From NCBI GenBank assembly GCA_018883325.1, contig VEQH01000006.1, positions 1 through 64,000 of the forward strand: a stretch of 64,000 nt of DNA. The letters are read 5' to 3'. The position numbers and the translations under genes were made by a program. This document shows positions 29,388 through 38,666 of this stretch, piece after piece (the first letter of the stretch is position 1; every line of letters begins with the position of its first letter). The stretch is from Flavobacteriales bacterium. GTDB taxonomy: Bacteria > Bacteroidota > Bacteroidia > Flavobacteriales_D > Crocinitomicaceae. Below the pieces are notes generated by a model. The model saw nothing but the letters and a program-made list of their open reading frames with translations. It was not told where the DNA came from and ran no database searches.

Positions 29388-29621
29388 TTATTTCAATTGT
29401 TTTTTATCAGCATTTTCTTTATACCAACCTTTGTTATCTTTAATTTCAACAGGAACATTTGATGCTGCATTGAATTTTCTTTGAAGATTCATCCAATATC
29501 CAAAACCAAGGAATCCAAATACAATCACAATATTGTTAAAATAGTTGCCAACAACATCGTAAAACAAAAATAATTTTTGAAACAAATCGTTAAGCGCGTA
29601 AAAGAAATCTGTAGAGCTCAT
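29388..29621 (-). CDS. Small single-pass membrane protein, unknown function
   Basis: 77 residues from the ATG at 29621 (MSSTDFFYALNDLFQKLF); a longer version from 29645 is possible but its extra residues look unrelated. One transmembrane helix is predicted around NNIVIVFGFLGFGYWMN, then a charged tail (NLQRKF ... KDNKGWYKENADKKQLK). It resembles a group of short Flavobacteriia proteins with the same LF...FGYW layout (possibly DUF6341-like), assigned from memory only. It lies next to the rnc-fabF-acpP genes on the same strand. Confidence 0.65.
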   Translation of the reverse strand: MSSTDFFYALNDLFQKLFLFYDVVGNYFNNIVIVFGFLGFGYWMNLQRKFNAASNVPVEIKDNKGWYKENADKKQLK

Positions 29622-29679
29622 AATAAATGATTTTATAGACCACAAAGTAAATCATTTATTTAAGAAAAAGCAAGTGATT

Positions 29680-30396
29680 TTAAATTTCACCAATTAATTG
29701 CAAAGTTTGTTTTGCAGCTTCTTGTTCGGCTGTTTTTTTGGATAAGCCAATTCCACGTCCAAACTCTTTGTGATTGATGACAACTTTAATTTCGTAATTC
29801 CATTGTCCATTTTCGTGGTGTTCTTTCACTACAACAAAATCAAGATTGAGTTTTTTACGTTGACACCAAATGAATAATTTAGATTTAAAATCGATCTCTT
29901 CTTCCAATAATTTATTGAAATTTAGATATTTACGAAAAACATAATTATTCAAAGATTGCTTTGCTTTATCGTAACCCCCATCCAAATAAATAGCCCCAAC
30001 AATTGCTTCAAATGCGTTCCCTTCCAGCGTTGAAACATTGATTGTTCTTGTTTTATTATAATTCAAAACAAGTCTAATTTCCATATTTTCGCCAATATCA
30101 GAAAGTGTTTTCCGATTGACAATTTTCGATTTTAATTTTGTTAAATAGCCTTCATCATTTTCTGGAAATTTCAAAAATAAATGTTCAGCTACAACAGCAT
30201 CTAGAATGGCATCGCCTAAAAACTCAAGTCTTTCATTGGAAATGTCATTTTTCGAATCCGTAATAACAGATTTATGAGTTATCGCTTTTTGAAAATACAA
30301 AACGTTTTTTGGCTTATAACCAAAACGTTTCAGAATGAAATGTATGAGTTTAATTTCATCCTCTGTCCTCTTACTCGAAAATAAAGGAATTTTCAG
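29680..30396 (-). CDS. rnc: Ribonuclease III, start codon unclear
   Basis: Cleaves double-stranded RNA in rRNA and mRNA maturation. RNase III signature NERLEFLGDAILD and the second acidic cluster (LEGNAFEAIVGAIYLD) are present, followed by a dsRNA-binding domain ending KKTAEQEAAKQTLQLIGEI. A TTG at 30300 gives 206 residues but loses the first helix. Upstream codons continue as true RNase III sequence (ILKRFGYKPKNVLYFQKA) back to the fabF stop at 30405-30403, in the same frame. No ATG, GTG or TTG exists in those 34 codons; only ATT (30399, 30390) or CTG (30396) are candidates. The start given is the CTG, chosen as a compromise. Confidence 0.85.
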   Translation of the reverse strand: MKIPLFSSKRTEDEIKLIHFILKRFGYKPKNVLYFQKAITHKSVITDSKNDISNERLEFLGDAILDAVVAEHLFLKFPENDEGYLTKLKSKIVNRKTLSDIGENMEIRLVLNYNKTRTINVSTLEGNAFEAIVGAIYLDGGYDKAKQSLNNYVFRKYLNFNKLLEEEIDFKSKLFIWCQRKKLNLDFVVVKEHHENGQWNYEIKVVINHKEFGRGIGLSKKTAEQEAAKQTLQLIGEI

Positions 30397-30402
30397 AATT
30401 AC

Positions 30403-31656
30403 TTAGGATTTAAATTTTTTAACAATCACACTTGTATTATGTCCACCAAAACCAAACGTGTTGGATAAAGCAATATTTACAGTTCTTTTCTGCGCCTTAT
30501 TGAATGTAAAATTCAACTTAGGATCTAATTCAGGATCGTCTGTAAAATGATTTATAGTTGGAGGAATAATATCGTGAACTACGGACATCACGCATGCAAT
30601 TGCTTCAATCGCACCTGCTGCACCTAATAAATGTCCTGTCATAGATTTTGTTGAACTAATGTTCAAATTGTAAGCATGTTCACCAAAAACAGCTTGAATT
30701 GCTTTCACTTCTGCGATATCTCCAAGTGGAGTAGAAGTACCGTGAACATTTACATAATCAATATCCGAAGCACTAATTTCTGCATCTTCGATAGCAGCAA
30801 TCATTGTGTTTCGGGCGCCTATTCCATCTGGATGTGGAGCAGTCATGTGATACGCATCTCCTGACATCCCACCACCGATAACTTCGGCATAAATTTTAGC
30901 ACCTCTTTTAACAGCGTGCTCGTATTCTTCTAAAATTAAAGCGCCAGCACCTTCACCAAGTACAAAACCATCTCGATCCACATCAAATGGGCGAGAAGCC
31001 GTTTCGGGCGAATCATTTCGTGTTGATAGTGCTTTCAAAGCATTGAATCCACCCATACCCATTTCGTTCACTGCTGCTTCTGAACCTCCAGTTACAATTG
31101 CGTCTGCCTTTCCTAAGCGGATTAGGTTGAAAGAATCGATAATTGCATTTGTGGAAGAAGCACAAGCTGAAACGGTAACATAGTTTGGACCACGCAATCC
31201 ATATTTAATTGAAATATGACCAGCAGCGATATCAGCAATCATTTTTGGAATGAAGAAAGGATTAAAGCGTGGAGTACCATCACCTGAAAAGAAGTTTTTT
31301 GATTCTTCTTGAAAAGTTTTTAGTCCACCAACTCCAGAGCCCCAAATTACTCCAATACGATCTAAGTTTGGATTTGATTCCATTAAGGCCGCATCAGCCA
31401 TAGCTTCTGTTGCAGAGACTATGGCGTATTGCGAAAATTGATCTAGTTTTCTAGCTTCTTTTTTATCAATGTGGTCTTCCACATTAAAACCTTTTACTTC
31501 ACAAGCAAATTGAGTTTTAAAAAGTGAAGCATCAAACTGAGTAATTGGAGCAGCACCACTTTTTCCTGCGATTAATGCATCCCAGTACTCAGATAGTGTG
31601 TTTCCAATCGGAGTCAAAGCTCCCATCCCAGTTATAACAACTCTTTTTAATTCCAT
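30403..31656 (-). CDS. fabF: 3-oxoacyl-ACP synthase II
   Basis: 417-residue KAS II elongating acyl-ACP with malonyl-ACP in type II fatty acid synthesis. The Cys-His-His triad is Cys165 (VSACASST), His305 (NVHGTSTP) and His342 (TGHLLGAAG). It lies 29 bp after acpP and directly before rnc, the usual Bacteroidota order. Its TAA stop is followed in the same frame by RNase III coding sequence, so any readthrough would fuse the two proteins. Confidence 0.96.
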   Translation of the reverse strand: MELKRVVITGMGALTPIGNTLSEYWDALIAGKSGAAPITQFDASLFKTQFACEVKGFNVEDHIDKKEARKLDQFSQYAIVSATEAMADAALMESNPNLDRIGVIWGSGVGGLKTFQEESKNFFSGDGTPRFNPFFIPKMIADIAAGHISIKYGLRGPNYVTVSACASSTNAIIDSFNLIRLGKADAIVTGGSEAAVNEMGMGGFNALKALSTRNDSPETASRPFDVDRDGFVLGEGAGALILEEYEHAVKRGAKIYAEVIGGGMSGDAYHMTAPHPDGIGARNTMIAAIEDAEISASDIDYVNVHGTSTPLGDIAEVKAIQAVFGEHAYNLNISSTKSMTGHLLGAAGAIEAIACVMSVVHDIIPPTINHFTDDPELDPKLNFTFNKAQKRTVNIALSNTFGFGGHNTSVIVKKFKS

Positions 31657-31685
31657 AATTTGTACTTAGTAGTAATCGAAATAAA

Positions 31686-31919
31686 TTAAACGTTTGCCTC
31701 GATGTAAGTGATTGCGTCACCAACAGTTTGGATTCCTTCTGCTTTATCATCTGGAATAGAAATATTGAATTGTTTTTCAAATTCCATGATTAATTCTACA
31801 GTATCCAATGAATCTGCACCTAAGTCATTTGTGAAGCTCGCTTCGTTTGTTACTTCGCTTTCCTCAACATTTAATTTATCAACGATTATCGCGATTACTT
31901 TAGTTTTGATTTCTGACAT
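31686..31919 (-). CDS. acpP: Acyl carrier protein
   Basis: 77 residues from ATG 31919 (MSEIKTKV); the frame is open to 31976 but the upstream residues are not ACP-like. The phosphopantetheine site is Ser37 in [12 protein letters not shown]. The protein is acidic ([21 protein letters not shown] at the end), typical of ACP, which carries growing acyl chains to FabF encoded next. It heads the acpP-fabF-rnc unit. Confidence 0.96.
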   Translation of the reverse strand: MSEIKTKVIAIIVDKLNVEESEVTNEASFTNDLGADSLDTVELIMEFEKQFNISIPDDKAEGIQTVGDAITYIEANV

Positions 31920-32161
31920 CTTCTTTAATTTATTGGTTTCAGCCTGCAAAGAAAAAAACAAACATTCAAAAAACAAAATAAATCTTAATTAATTATCAAC
32001 TGAATTCAGTCAACCCCTCTAATTTACAGGTGATTATGTGTTTGTTTACTTTCCTGTTAGCGTATTTTATTCCTTCAAATCAATTGTTTTCTGCCCAAAT
32101 AGGGTAAATAATAGTTTTTTTAGAAGTTTTATTGCAGCTAATAGTTTGGAAATAAATGAGC

Positions 32162-32794
32162 TTAATCCGCTAGAAGTTCATTGAAAAAATTAAAAAATTC
32201 CTCTTTTGATTCGTAATAAAAAGTTTGAAGACCAGCATTTTTTGCTCCTTCTATATGTTGCGGACTATCATCAATAAATAATGTCGATGAAGGATTTATT
32301 TTCAGTGTTTCACAAACCCACATAAACGTGCTAACATCTGGTTTGCGTTTTCCAATTTCAAAAGACAAATAAATTTCATCAAAAAGAGCATTCATTGGAA
32401 CGTCTGAAACTTTTTCCCACGCCTCGTAAACTTTTGGAATGTGAATTTCATTCGTGTTACTTAACATATATATAGGTAGGCGACTTTTAACCCGATGTAT
32501 TAAATCAATTTTTTCTTTTGGAAATTCACCCAACATCGCATTCCAAGCGGCAACAACTTTGTTCGGACTCGTACCTTTCGGACATAATGGAAGAATTTTA
32601 TTAATAAAATGTTGCGTTGAAATTTCTCCTTTTTCAAATTGATCGAACAAATCATTTTGATTCAGTTGAGAATACTTCTCTCCAAAATCTTTTAATCCCA
32701 ATTTCACAAAAGCTTGTTCAGTTGCTTGATAATCAATATCAATTAATACACCGCCAAGGTCAAAAATTATTTGTTCATAAGGTAGTTTTTTCAT
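32162..32794 (-). CDS. HAD-superfamily hydrolase (YihX/HAD-IA type)
   Basis: 210 residues from ATG 32794 (225 from an earlier ATG at 32839 whose extra residues look non-conserved). HAD motifs are visible: I FDLGGVLID (nucleophile Asp), II LSNTNE, III GKRKPD, IV FIDDSPQHIEGAK. The FD.GGVL.D start, with Gly rather than Asp following the first Asp, and the ~200-residue length fit the YihX-like phosphatases acting on sugar phosphates such as alpha-glucose-1-phosphate. The substrate here is unknown. Monocistronic, diverging from hemA. Confidence 0.88.
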   Translation of the reverse strand: MKKLPYEQIIFDLGGVLIDIDYQATEQAFVKLGLKDFGEKYSQLNQNDLFDQFEKGEISTQHFINKILPLCPKGTSPNKVVAAWNAMLGEFPKEKIDLIHRVKSRLPIYMLSNTNEIHIPKVYEAWEKVSDVPMNALFDEIYLSFEIGKRKPDVSTFMWVCETLKINPSSTLFIDDSPQHIEGAKNAGLQTFYYESKEEFFNFFNELLAD

Positions 32795-32938
32795 AATCCT
32801 TTCTTTGTTGCTTTCAAATTTACTATCAAAAACCTCCAAAATGCTTATTTAAACAAAATCTAAATTAGACTTTATGACATTATTATGACAATCTGAAAAG
32901 AATGCACTGCGATATTTGTACCCACAAAAGATAGATTC

Positions 32939-34168
32939 GTGCTGCAACATTTACACATCTTGGCTTTTACCCATCGAAACTTAGAAGTTAATAAGATTGG
33001 TTTAATGCATATTGAAAAAGATTTACAGCGCGAAAGACTTCATACAGTGAAGGACTTACACGAGATTTCTGAATTGTTTTTTCTTTCTACATGTAACAGA
33101 GTTGAATTAACATTTGTCAAAAACAAGGAAGTTGATGACTCTTTTGTAAGATCACTGTTGCAAACAACCTTTCCAAATCTATCCGAAGACGACCTGAACG
33201 ATTTCGCTGAAAAAGTGGAAATTTACAGCGGAACAAGTGCTGTAGAGCATGCTTTGGCTGTAGCTTCTTCTATTGACTCGATGATCGTTGGTGAACGCGA
33301 AATCATCACACAAGTTCGTTTGGCCTATGAACATTGTCGCGACTTAAAGTTGACAGGTGATTTGATTCGTATTTTGATGAAACAAGTAATTCAAACGGCG
33401 AAAAAAGTTTACACAGAAACAAATATTGCTACAAAACCTGTATCCGTTGTTTCATTGGCATTTCATCAATTGAAAAAATTAAATATTTCTTTAGATGCAC
33501 GCATTTTAGTTGTGGGTGCTGGAATGACAAACACAACAATGTGTCGCTTTTTGAAAAAGCACGGCTTTACAAAATTTGCAGTTTTCAATCGCTCATTTGA
33601 AAAAGCTAAACAATTTGCTTCAGAAATAAAAGGTGAGGCCTTCTCGTTGAACGAATTGAAATACTACGATAAAGGATTTGATGTAATTATCACTTGCACT
33701 GGTGCGGATTATCATATAATAACACCTGAATTATACGATGCGGTTTTACAAGGTGAAAAAAGTAATAAAATCATCATTGACTTAGCAATTCCTCAGGATT
33801 TAGATCCTGCGATTTTAGAGAACAATGATATTACTTATATATCGGTTGATTTCTTGCAGAAAATTTCAAATCAAAATTTGAAAGAACGTTCTAAAGAAAT
33901 TCAACACGTAGAAAAAATTCTAGCAACTTCTTTATTGGAATTCGATAACCTTTTGAAAGAAAGAAATGTCGAATTGGCAATGAAAACCGTTCCACAGTCG
34001 ATTAAAGAAATCAAAAACACTGCTTTTTCTGAAGTGTTCAAAAATGATTTAGACAGTTTAGATGAACATTCAAAAGAAGTTTTGGAAAAAATAATTGGCT
34101 ACATGGAAAAAAAATACATCAGTGGACCAATGAAATTAGCAAAAGAAATAATTTTAAAAAATGTCTGA
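32939..34168 (+). CDS. hemA: Glutamyl-tRNA reductase
   Basis: 409 residues from a GTG start at 32939; no ATG precedes the conserved HILAFTHRN beginning. It reduces Glu-tRNA with NADPH to glutamate-1-semialdehyde, the first step of C5 heme synthesis. Catalytic Cys52 is in STCNRVE, and GEREIITQVR and the NADPH-binding VVGAGMTN are visible. It overlaps hemC by 8 bp and leads hemA-hemC-hemD. Confidence 0.96.
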   Translation: MLQHLHILAFTHRNLEVNKIGLMHIEKDLQRERLHTVKDLHEISELFFLSTCNRVELTFVKNKEVDDSFVRSLLQTTFPNLSEDDLNDFAEKVEIYSGTSAVEHALAVASSIDSMIVGEREIITQVRLAYEHCRDLKLTGDLIRILMKQVIQTAKKVYTETNIATKPVSVVSLAFHQLKKLNISLDARILVVGAGMTNTTMCRFLKKHGFTKFAVFNRSFEKAKQFASEIKGEAFSLNELKYYDKGFDVIITCTGADYHIITPELYDAVLQGEKSNKIIIDLAIPQDLDPAILENNDITYISVDFLQKISNQNLKERSKEIQHVEKILATSLLEFDNLLKERNVELAMKTVPQSIKEIKNTAFSEVFKNDLDSLDEHSKEVLEKIIGYMEKKYISGPMKLAKEIILKNV

Positions 34169-35048
34169 ATTTTCAATTATTAAAATTGGTACAAGAGGTA
34201 GCGATTTGGCATTGTGGCAAGCAAATTTTGTACGCGAAGAATTAGAAAAGCTTGGGCATACAGTAGAAATTAATATCATCCATACACAAGGAGATAAAAT
34301 TCAAGACTTAAGTTTTGATAAATTAGAAGGAAAAGGATTCTTTACAAAAGAGATCGAGGCAGCTTTGTTATCAAAAGAAGTAGATTTAGCTGTTCATTCA
34401 CACAAAGATTTAGAGACAACTCCGCCAGCAGGCTTAATGATTGCAGCCGTTTCAGACAGAGAAGACCCTTCTGAATTGTTATTGGTAAATCCAGATGCTG
34501 TTGACTCAAATGAATTATGGGGATTGAAAAAAAATGCAATAATTGGAACATCTTCAGCGCGAAGAAAATCTCAATTATTAGCACTTCGCCCCGATTTACA
34601 AATTAAAGATTTAAGAGGAAACGTTCCGACAAGAATTAAAAAACTGAAAACAGAAGGTTACGATGCCATTTTATTGGCAAAGGCAGGTGTAAATCGTTTG
34701 AAACTTGATTTATCTGATTTACATGTTGAAATTCTTGACCCAACAGTATTTGTTCCTGCTCCAGCACAAGGGGTACTTGGCTTACAAATTAGAACAGAAG
34801 ATGCACGTTTAGCTGAAATATTATCTAATTTGAACCATACTTATACCGCACAGAAAATCGAATTAGAAAGAAACGTTTTGCGATTGATGGAGGGAGGTTG
34901 CCAATTGCCACTTGGTGTTTATTGTGATGGAAGTAAAGTTTATGTGGCACATGCAAAAACTTCTAGCGAGGCAGCGAACTATTTAACTTTTGATTTCAAA
35001 AATCAAGATCAATTAGCTCAAACAATAGTTGATTCTCTTAAAAAGTAA
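34161..35048 (+). CDS. hemC: Hydroxymethylbilane synthase (porphobilinogen deaminase)
   Basis: 295 residues; joins four porphobilinogens into hydroxymethylbilane. GTRGSDLALWQ starts the protein, with HSHKDLETTPP, SSARRKSQL and the dipyrromethane-cofactor Cys247 in GGCQLPLG all intact. Length is normal. It overlaps hemA by 8 bp and is followed by hemD with no gap, so the three are translationally coupled. Confidence 0.96.
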   Translation: MSEFSIIKIGTRGSDLALWQANFVREELEKLGHTVEINIIHTQGDKIQDLSFDKLEGKGFFTKEIEAALLSKEVDLAVHSHKDLETTPPAGLMIAAVSDREDPSELLLVNPDAVDSNELWGLKKNAIIGTSSARRKSQLLALRPDLQIKDLRGNVPTRIKKLKTEGYDAILLAKAGVNRLKLDLSDLHVEILDPTVFVPAPAQGVLGLQIRTEDARLAEILSNLNHTYTAQKIELERNVLRLMEGGCQLPLGVYCDGSKVYVAHAKTSSEAANYLTFDFKNQDQLAQTIVDSLKK

Positions 35049-35714
35049 ATGAAAAATAGGATTTTTATATCCAAAAACAGTGACGATTGTGAGTCTCTAG
35101 TTCATTTTTGCAATCAAAATAACCTTGATTTAATTGCCCAATCATTAATAGATTTCGAATCTGTTCCTTTCAAGATTGAGGCTAAATTTGACATTGTATT
35201 CTTTTCAAGTATCCGCTCCGCTCTATTTTATTTTCAAAGAGAGGCTCAAAAATCAAACATTATATATGCTTGTATTGGCGAAACAACCAGTTTGAAGATT
35301 GAAAAAATGTTAGGAATCAGCTGTGAATTTGTCGGAAAAGAGGCAGGAAATCCCAAAAAAACAGCCGAAGAATTCAAAAATTGGGTAAAAAATAGAATTG
35401 TTTTTTTCCCGCAATCGAATCTTTCTTTAGGCACTTTTTCCGCAATTTTACCAGAAAATCAAGTGTTGAAGCAAGTTGTTTACAAAACAATTTTGAAAGA
35501 AATAGAAATTAGTAAGTGTCAAATTTACATTTTTTCAAGCCCCAGTAATTTAGATGCTTTCCTTACAATCAACAAGATAAGTGAAGACTCAAAGGTGATT
35601 GTTTGGGGGAAATCTACATTCGAGCACGCGCAACACAAAGGAGTTAATGTTGATTTAACCTTAAACAAATCGAGCTTGGAAGAGTTGTTGAAGTTTCTTC
35701 CTAGCTGTTATTAA
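35049..35714 (+). CDS. hemD: Uroporphyrinogen-III synthase
   Basis: 221 residues, directly after the hemC stop. HemD sequences are poorly conserved; the call rests on length, position after hemC and features such as VFFSSIRSALFYF and the NxxA/F-rich closing half (YIFSSPSNLDAFL, VIVWGKSTFEHA). The enzyme closes hydroxymethylbilane into uroporphyrinogen III with inversion of ring D. No membrane or signal segment is seen. Confidence 0.88.
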   Translation: MKNRIFISKNSDDCESLVHFCNQNNLDLIAQSLIDFESVPFKIEAKFDIVFFSSIRSALFYFQREAQKSNIIYACIGETTSLKIEKMLGISCEFVGKEAGNPKKTAEEFKNWVKNRIVFFPQSNLSLGTFSAILPENQVLKQVVYKTILKEIEISKCQIYIFSSPSNLDAFLTINKISEDSKVIVWGKSTFEHAQHKGVNVDLTLNKSSLEELLKFLPSCY

Positions 35715-35770
35715 CATAAATTTAATTTTGACATTTTTTTTTGAAAGATTGCTACAATTCAAAAAAATAC

Positions 35771-35778
35771 TATTTTTG
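35771..35778 (+). promoter_or_regulatory. Promoter of the exbB/exbD operon
   Basis: TATTTTTG fits TAnnTTTG, with a TTG at 35749-35751 19 nt upstream (-33). It lies in the gap after hemD, ~48 nt before the exbB ATG, leaving a short 5' UTR. Confidence 0.6.
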
Positions 35779-35826
35779 AGGCTCAAATAATTTAAAATAG
35801 AAACGTTTTTTTTAATTTTTTCCCCT

Positions 35827-36627
35827 ATGAAAAAAATAATTAGTTCCCTAGCCATCGCACTTTCTTTAAGCTTTGGATTTAACACAACTTCTTATGCACA
35901 AGAAGATACTTCAGCCAACAATACTGAGGTTGTAGATGCAGCACAAGAAGGAAATGCAAAACCAGCTGCAGAAGCTGATGAAGAGCCAACGTTAACGTTC
36001 GTTCAAACTTTAAAACAAAAGTATATTGAGGGTGATGTATTGTGGATGACTCCAGTACTTATCTGTTTAATTATTGGTATGGCTCTTTCAATTGAGCGCG
36101 TTGTTTACTTAAATATTGCAACTATCAACACAACAAAATTCTTAAATGAAGTTGAATCAACATTAAAAACAAAAGGTGTTGACGCAGCTAAAGAATTGTG
36201 TAGAAACACTCGTGGACCAATCGGTTCTATTTTCTTCCAAGGTTTAGACCGTTCAGAAGAAGGTTTAGATATGGTTGAGAAATCAGTAGTAGCATATGGT
36301 GGTGTACAAATGGGTAACTTGGAAAAAGGTCTTTCTTGGTTACAATTATTTATCGCTCTTTCTCCGATGTTAGGATTCTTAGGAACGGTAATCGGTATGA
36401 TTCAAGCGTTCGATAAAATCGTAAAAGATGGTCAAGTTTCTCCAACAACAGTTGCCGATGGTATTAAAGTTGCCTTGTTAACAACTGTATTCGGTTTGAT
36501 TTCTGCGATTTTCCTTCAAATTTTCTATAACTACATTACATCTAAAATTGATGGTTTAGTTAATGAAATGGAAGATGCATCTATTAGCTTAATAGATATG
36601 TTGATCAAAAATAAAATTACGAAGTAA
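35827..36627 (+). CDS. exbB: MotA/TolQ/ExbB proton-channel protein
   Basis: 266 residues with a signal-peptide-like start and an acidic Ala/Glu-rich linker (residues ~25-55), then three transmembrane helices at ~73-95, ~170-195 and ~215-240. The TolQ/ExbB core (GLSWLQLFIALSPMLGFLGTVIGMIQAFD) is clear. It forms the inner-membrane stator using the proton motive force to energise outer-membrane transport through TonB, with the ExbD genes that follow. Confidence 0.93.
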   Translation: MKKIISSLAIALSLSFGFNTTSYAQEDTSANNTEVVDAAQEGNAKPAAEADEEPTLTFVQTLKQKYIEGDVLWMTPVLICLIIGMALSIERVVYLNIATINTTKFLNEVESTLKTKGVDAAKELCRNTRGPIGSIFFQGLDRSEEGLDMVEKSVVAYGGVQMGNLEKGLSWLQLFIALSPMLGFLGTVIGMIQAFDKIVKDGQVSPTTVADGIKVALLTTVFGLISAIFLQIFYNYITSKIDGLVNEMEDASISLIDMLIKNKITK

Positions 36628-36660
36628 TTAAGTAATTCAACTTTTAAAAACTTATAGCAG

Positions 36661-37128
36661 ATGAATGCTAATAAAATAAATTTAATATTAAACGTTTTCC
36701 GTATCCTTCTAGTAGTAGTTGGTGTTGGATTAAGTTTGATGCTCTTTTCTGGTCCTGCTGTAACAGACGGAAAAGACTTAATCGAAGCTTTCAGAGAAAG
36801 TTCAAAAATGAATGCGGCTATTTACTTTACGTTTTTTATCTTAATTGCTGCAGTTGTTTTTGTTCTTGGTTTCTTCCTTCTACAATTGGTTGTTAACCCT
36901 AAGAAAACGATTATGGCTATTATTGGAATCGTTATTTCAATAATTGTCTATGTAATCTTTTATTTCGGTGGAACAACAGATTCAAACGAAACACTTGCAT
37001 TGAGAAATAAAGTTTCTGATGGTGTAATTCTTACAACAACAGCAGGCTTATATACAGTTGGTGTAATCTTAATTGTTGGTGTACTTGTAGTAATTGCTGG
37101 CCCTTTAATGGGTAGATACAGAAAATAA
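36661..37128 (+). CDS. Four-helix membrane protein in the exbB-exbD operon
   Basis: 155 residues with about four predicted transmembrane helices (about 8-30, 55-77, 82-102, 120-145) and few charged residues. I know no named domain, but a similar membrane protein commonly sits between exbB and exbD in Bacteroidota. Spacing (33 bp after exbB, 5 bp before exbD) indicates one operon. A role as an accessory part of the stator is inference. Confidence 0.8.
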   Translation: MNANKINLILNVFRILLVVVGVGLSLMLFSGPAVTDGKDLIEAFRESSKMNAAIYFTFFILIAAVVFVLGFFLLQLVVNPKKTIMAIIGIVISIIVYVIFYFGGTTDSNETLALRNKVSDGVILTTTAGLYTVGVILIVGVLVVIAGPLMGRYRK

Positions 37129-37133
37129 TTACC

Positions 37134-37883
37134 ATGGCTAAAAGAGAAATACCTGAAATTAATGCTGGATCGATGGCCGACATCGCGTTCTTGTTATTGT
37201 TATTCTTCTTGGTAACAACAACAATGGACAAAGATCAAGCATACATCAGAAATATTCCGAAAAAAATCGATGTTCCTTTAGATCAAACAAAAGTTCAAGA
37301 AAGAGATATCTTGGCTATTAGAGCAAACAACCAAAACCAATTGATGGTAAGAGGTCAAGTTTTTTCTGATCCTTCAAAAATTTCTGACTTCGTTTTGAAG
37401 TTCTATCAAACAAACGAAAAAGATAATGATGTAACGAATAACTTTCCAATGTATTCGACAACAACATTAGCTTTGTGTGACCAAAACATGGCGAATCTTG
37501 ATAGACAGATTGAAGAAGCAGAAGCGGTCGGAAATGAAAAAATGACAGAATTCTTCTTAGCTTCTTACGATGAGTGGAATAAAAAGAAAAATGCTATTAA
37601 ATTGTATGGTAAATCTCAAATTAGAGAGTTGAGTGTTCAAGCTCACATTCGTATTGAAGTTCAGGAAGCAACAGCTTATTCTATTTTTACACAAATCCAC
37701 AATGAAATAGAAGAAGCGCTTTTTGAATTGAGAGATAAAGAATGTATGCGCTTATTTAATGAAAGCTACGGTTTGCTCAAAAGAAGATTTGCACAAGATA
37801 GCGATCCGCAAGACAAAGCAAAAATTGACTTGTTAGAGATTTTATATCCTGGTCGTATTATTGAGATAACTCCTAAAAACTAA
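37134..37883 (+). CDS. exbD: ExbD/TolR biopolymer transport protein 1
   Basis: 249 residues, one N-terminal transmembrane helix with the conserved Asp16 (SMADIAFLLLLFFLV) that carries protons with ExbB. The periplasmic part is longer than the ~140 residues of typical ExbD and has a charged helical segment (~130-160), as in Bacteroidota ExbD pairs. A second ExbD follows 5 bp after the stop, so a heteromeric ExbD1-ExbD2 stator is likely. Confidence 0.9.
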   Translation: MAKREIPEINAGSMADIAFLLLLFFLVTTTMDKDQAYIRNIPKKIDVPLDQTKVQERDILAIRANNQNQLMVRGQVFSDPSKISDFVLKFYQTNEKDNDVTNNFPMYSTTTLALCDQNMANLDRQIEEAEAVGNEKMTEFFLASYDEWNKKKNAIKLYGKSQIRELSVQAHIRIEVQEATAYSIFTQIHNEIEEALFELRDKECMRLFNESYGLLKRRFAQDSDPQDKAKIDLLEILYPGRIIEITPKN

Positions 37884-37888
37884 GAATT

Positions 37889-38401
37889 ATGTCAAAGTTT
37901 AAAAAAGAAGGCAGAGGATCTGGACCAGCGTTGAATACTGCTTCACTTCCAGATATTGTATTCATGTTGTTATTCTTTTTCATGGTTGCTACAACTTCGA
38001 AAGAAACAGACCCAACGGTTCAAGTTGAATCCCCGGAAGGTTCTAGAACGACAGAATTAACTCCATACAAACAACGTTCTGAAATCGATTTCTTGTATTT
38101 AGGTACACCAAGAAATCCAAATAGAGCAAAAGCTTTTAAAATGGGTTATGCATTATCTTTAGATAACGTAGTTCAAGCTACACCTGATGGATTATATTCA
38201 ACTAGTGCGGTTGGAAGATGGAAATTAGATAAGTTTGCACAAAAGCCAGCTAGAATGACAGCACCACTGGAAGCTGTTATCACTTGTTTCAAAGCTGACA
38301 GAAATGCACCAACAGGTTTAATTTTTGATATTCGTAAACAATTACAAGATGTTGAAGCTTTAACTATTGCTTACGCAGTTAGAGATAAAGGAAATATTTA
38401 A
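37889..38401 (+). CDS. exbD: ExbD/TolR biopolymer transport protein 2
   Basis: 170 residues; the N-terminal helix has the conserved Asp22 (LPDIVFMLLFFFMV). The periplasmic domain (~45-170) ends DVEALTIAYAVRDKGNI. It is the last gene of the stator operon, closed by a strong terminator 20 bp on. Sequence differs clearly from ExbD 1, so the two are not a recent duplicate. Confidence 0.9.
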   Translation: MSKFKKEGRGSGPALNTASLPDIVFMLLFFFMVATTSKETDPTVQVESPEGSRTTELTPYKQRSEIDFLYLGTPRNPNRAKAFKMGYALSLDNVVQATPDGLYSTSAVGRWKLDKFAQKPARMTAPLEAVITCFKADRNAPTGLIFDIRKQLQDVEALTIAYAVRDKGNI

Positions 38402-38419
38402 AAAATAGTATTACAGATT

Positions 38420-38451
38420 AAGCCTGATAGATTTCTATCAGGCTTTTTTAT
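38420..38451 (+). terminator. Intrinsic terminator after the exb operon
   Basis: Perfect stem AAGCCTGATAG / CTATCAGGCTT with a 4-nt loop (ATTT) followed by TTTTTATTTT. The remaining gap to 38666 shows nothing further. Confidence 0.92.
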
Positions 38452-38666
38452 TTTACAAAGATTCTAGTTTACGATTTATTCGCGAGAGAAATTAGTGTTC
38501 GCTTTTACATAATTTGTTTTTCCTCTTGAGTTACTAATGGTACAATTTCGAAGAATCATTCATTAAGCAAATTTACTTTCTGATGTATTTGGTTTGTCAA
38601 ATTCAAGACAAAAAAAAGACCATTGAAATTAATCAACAGTCTTAAATATAAAAAACTTAAAATTAA

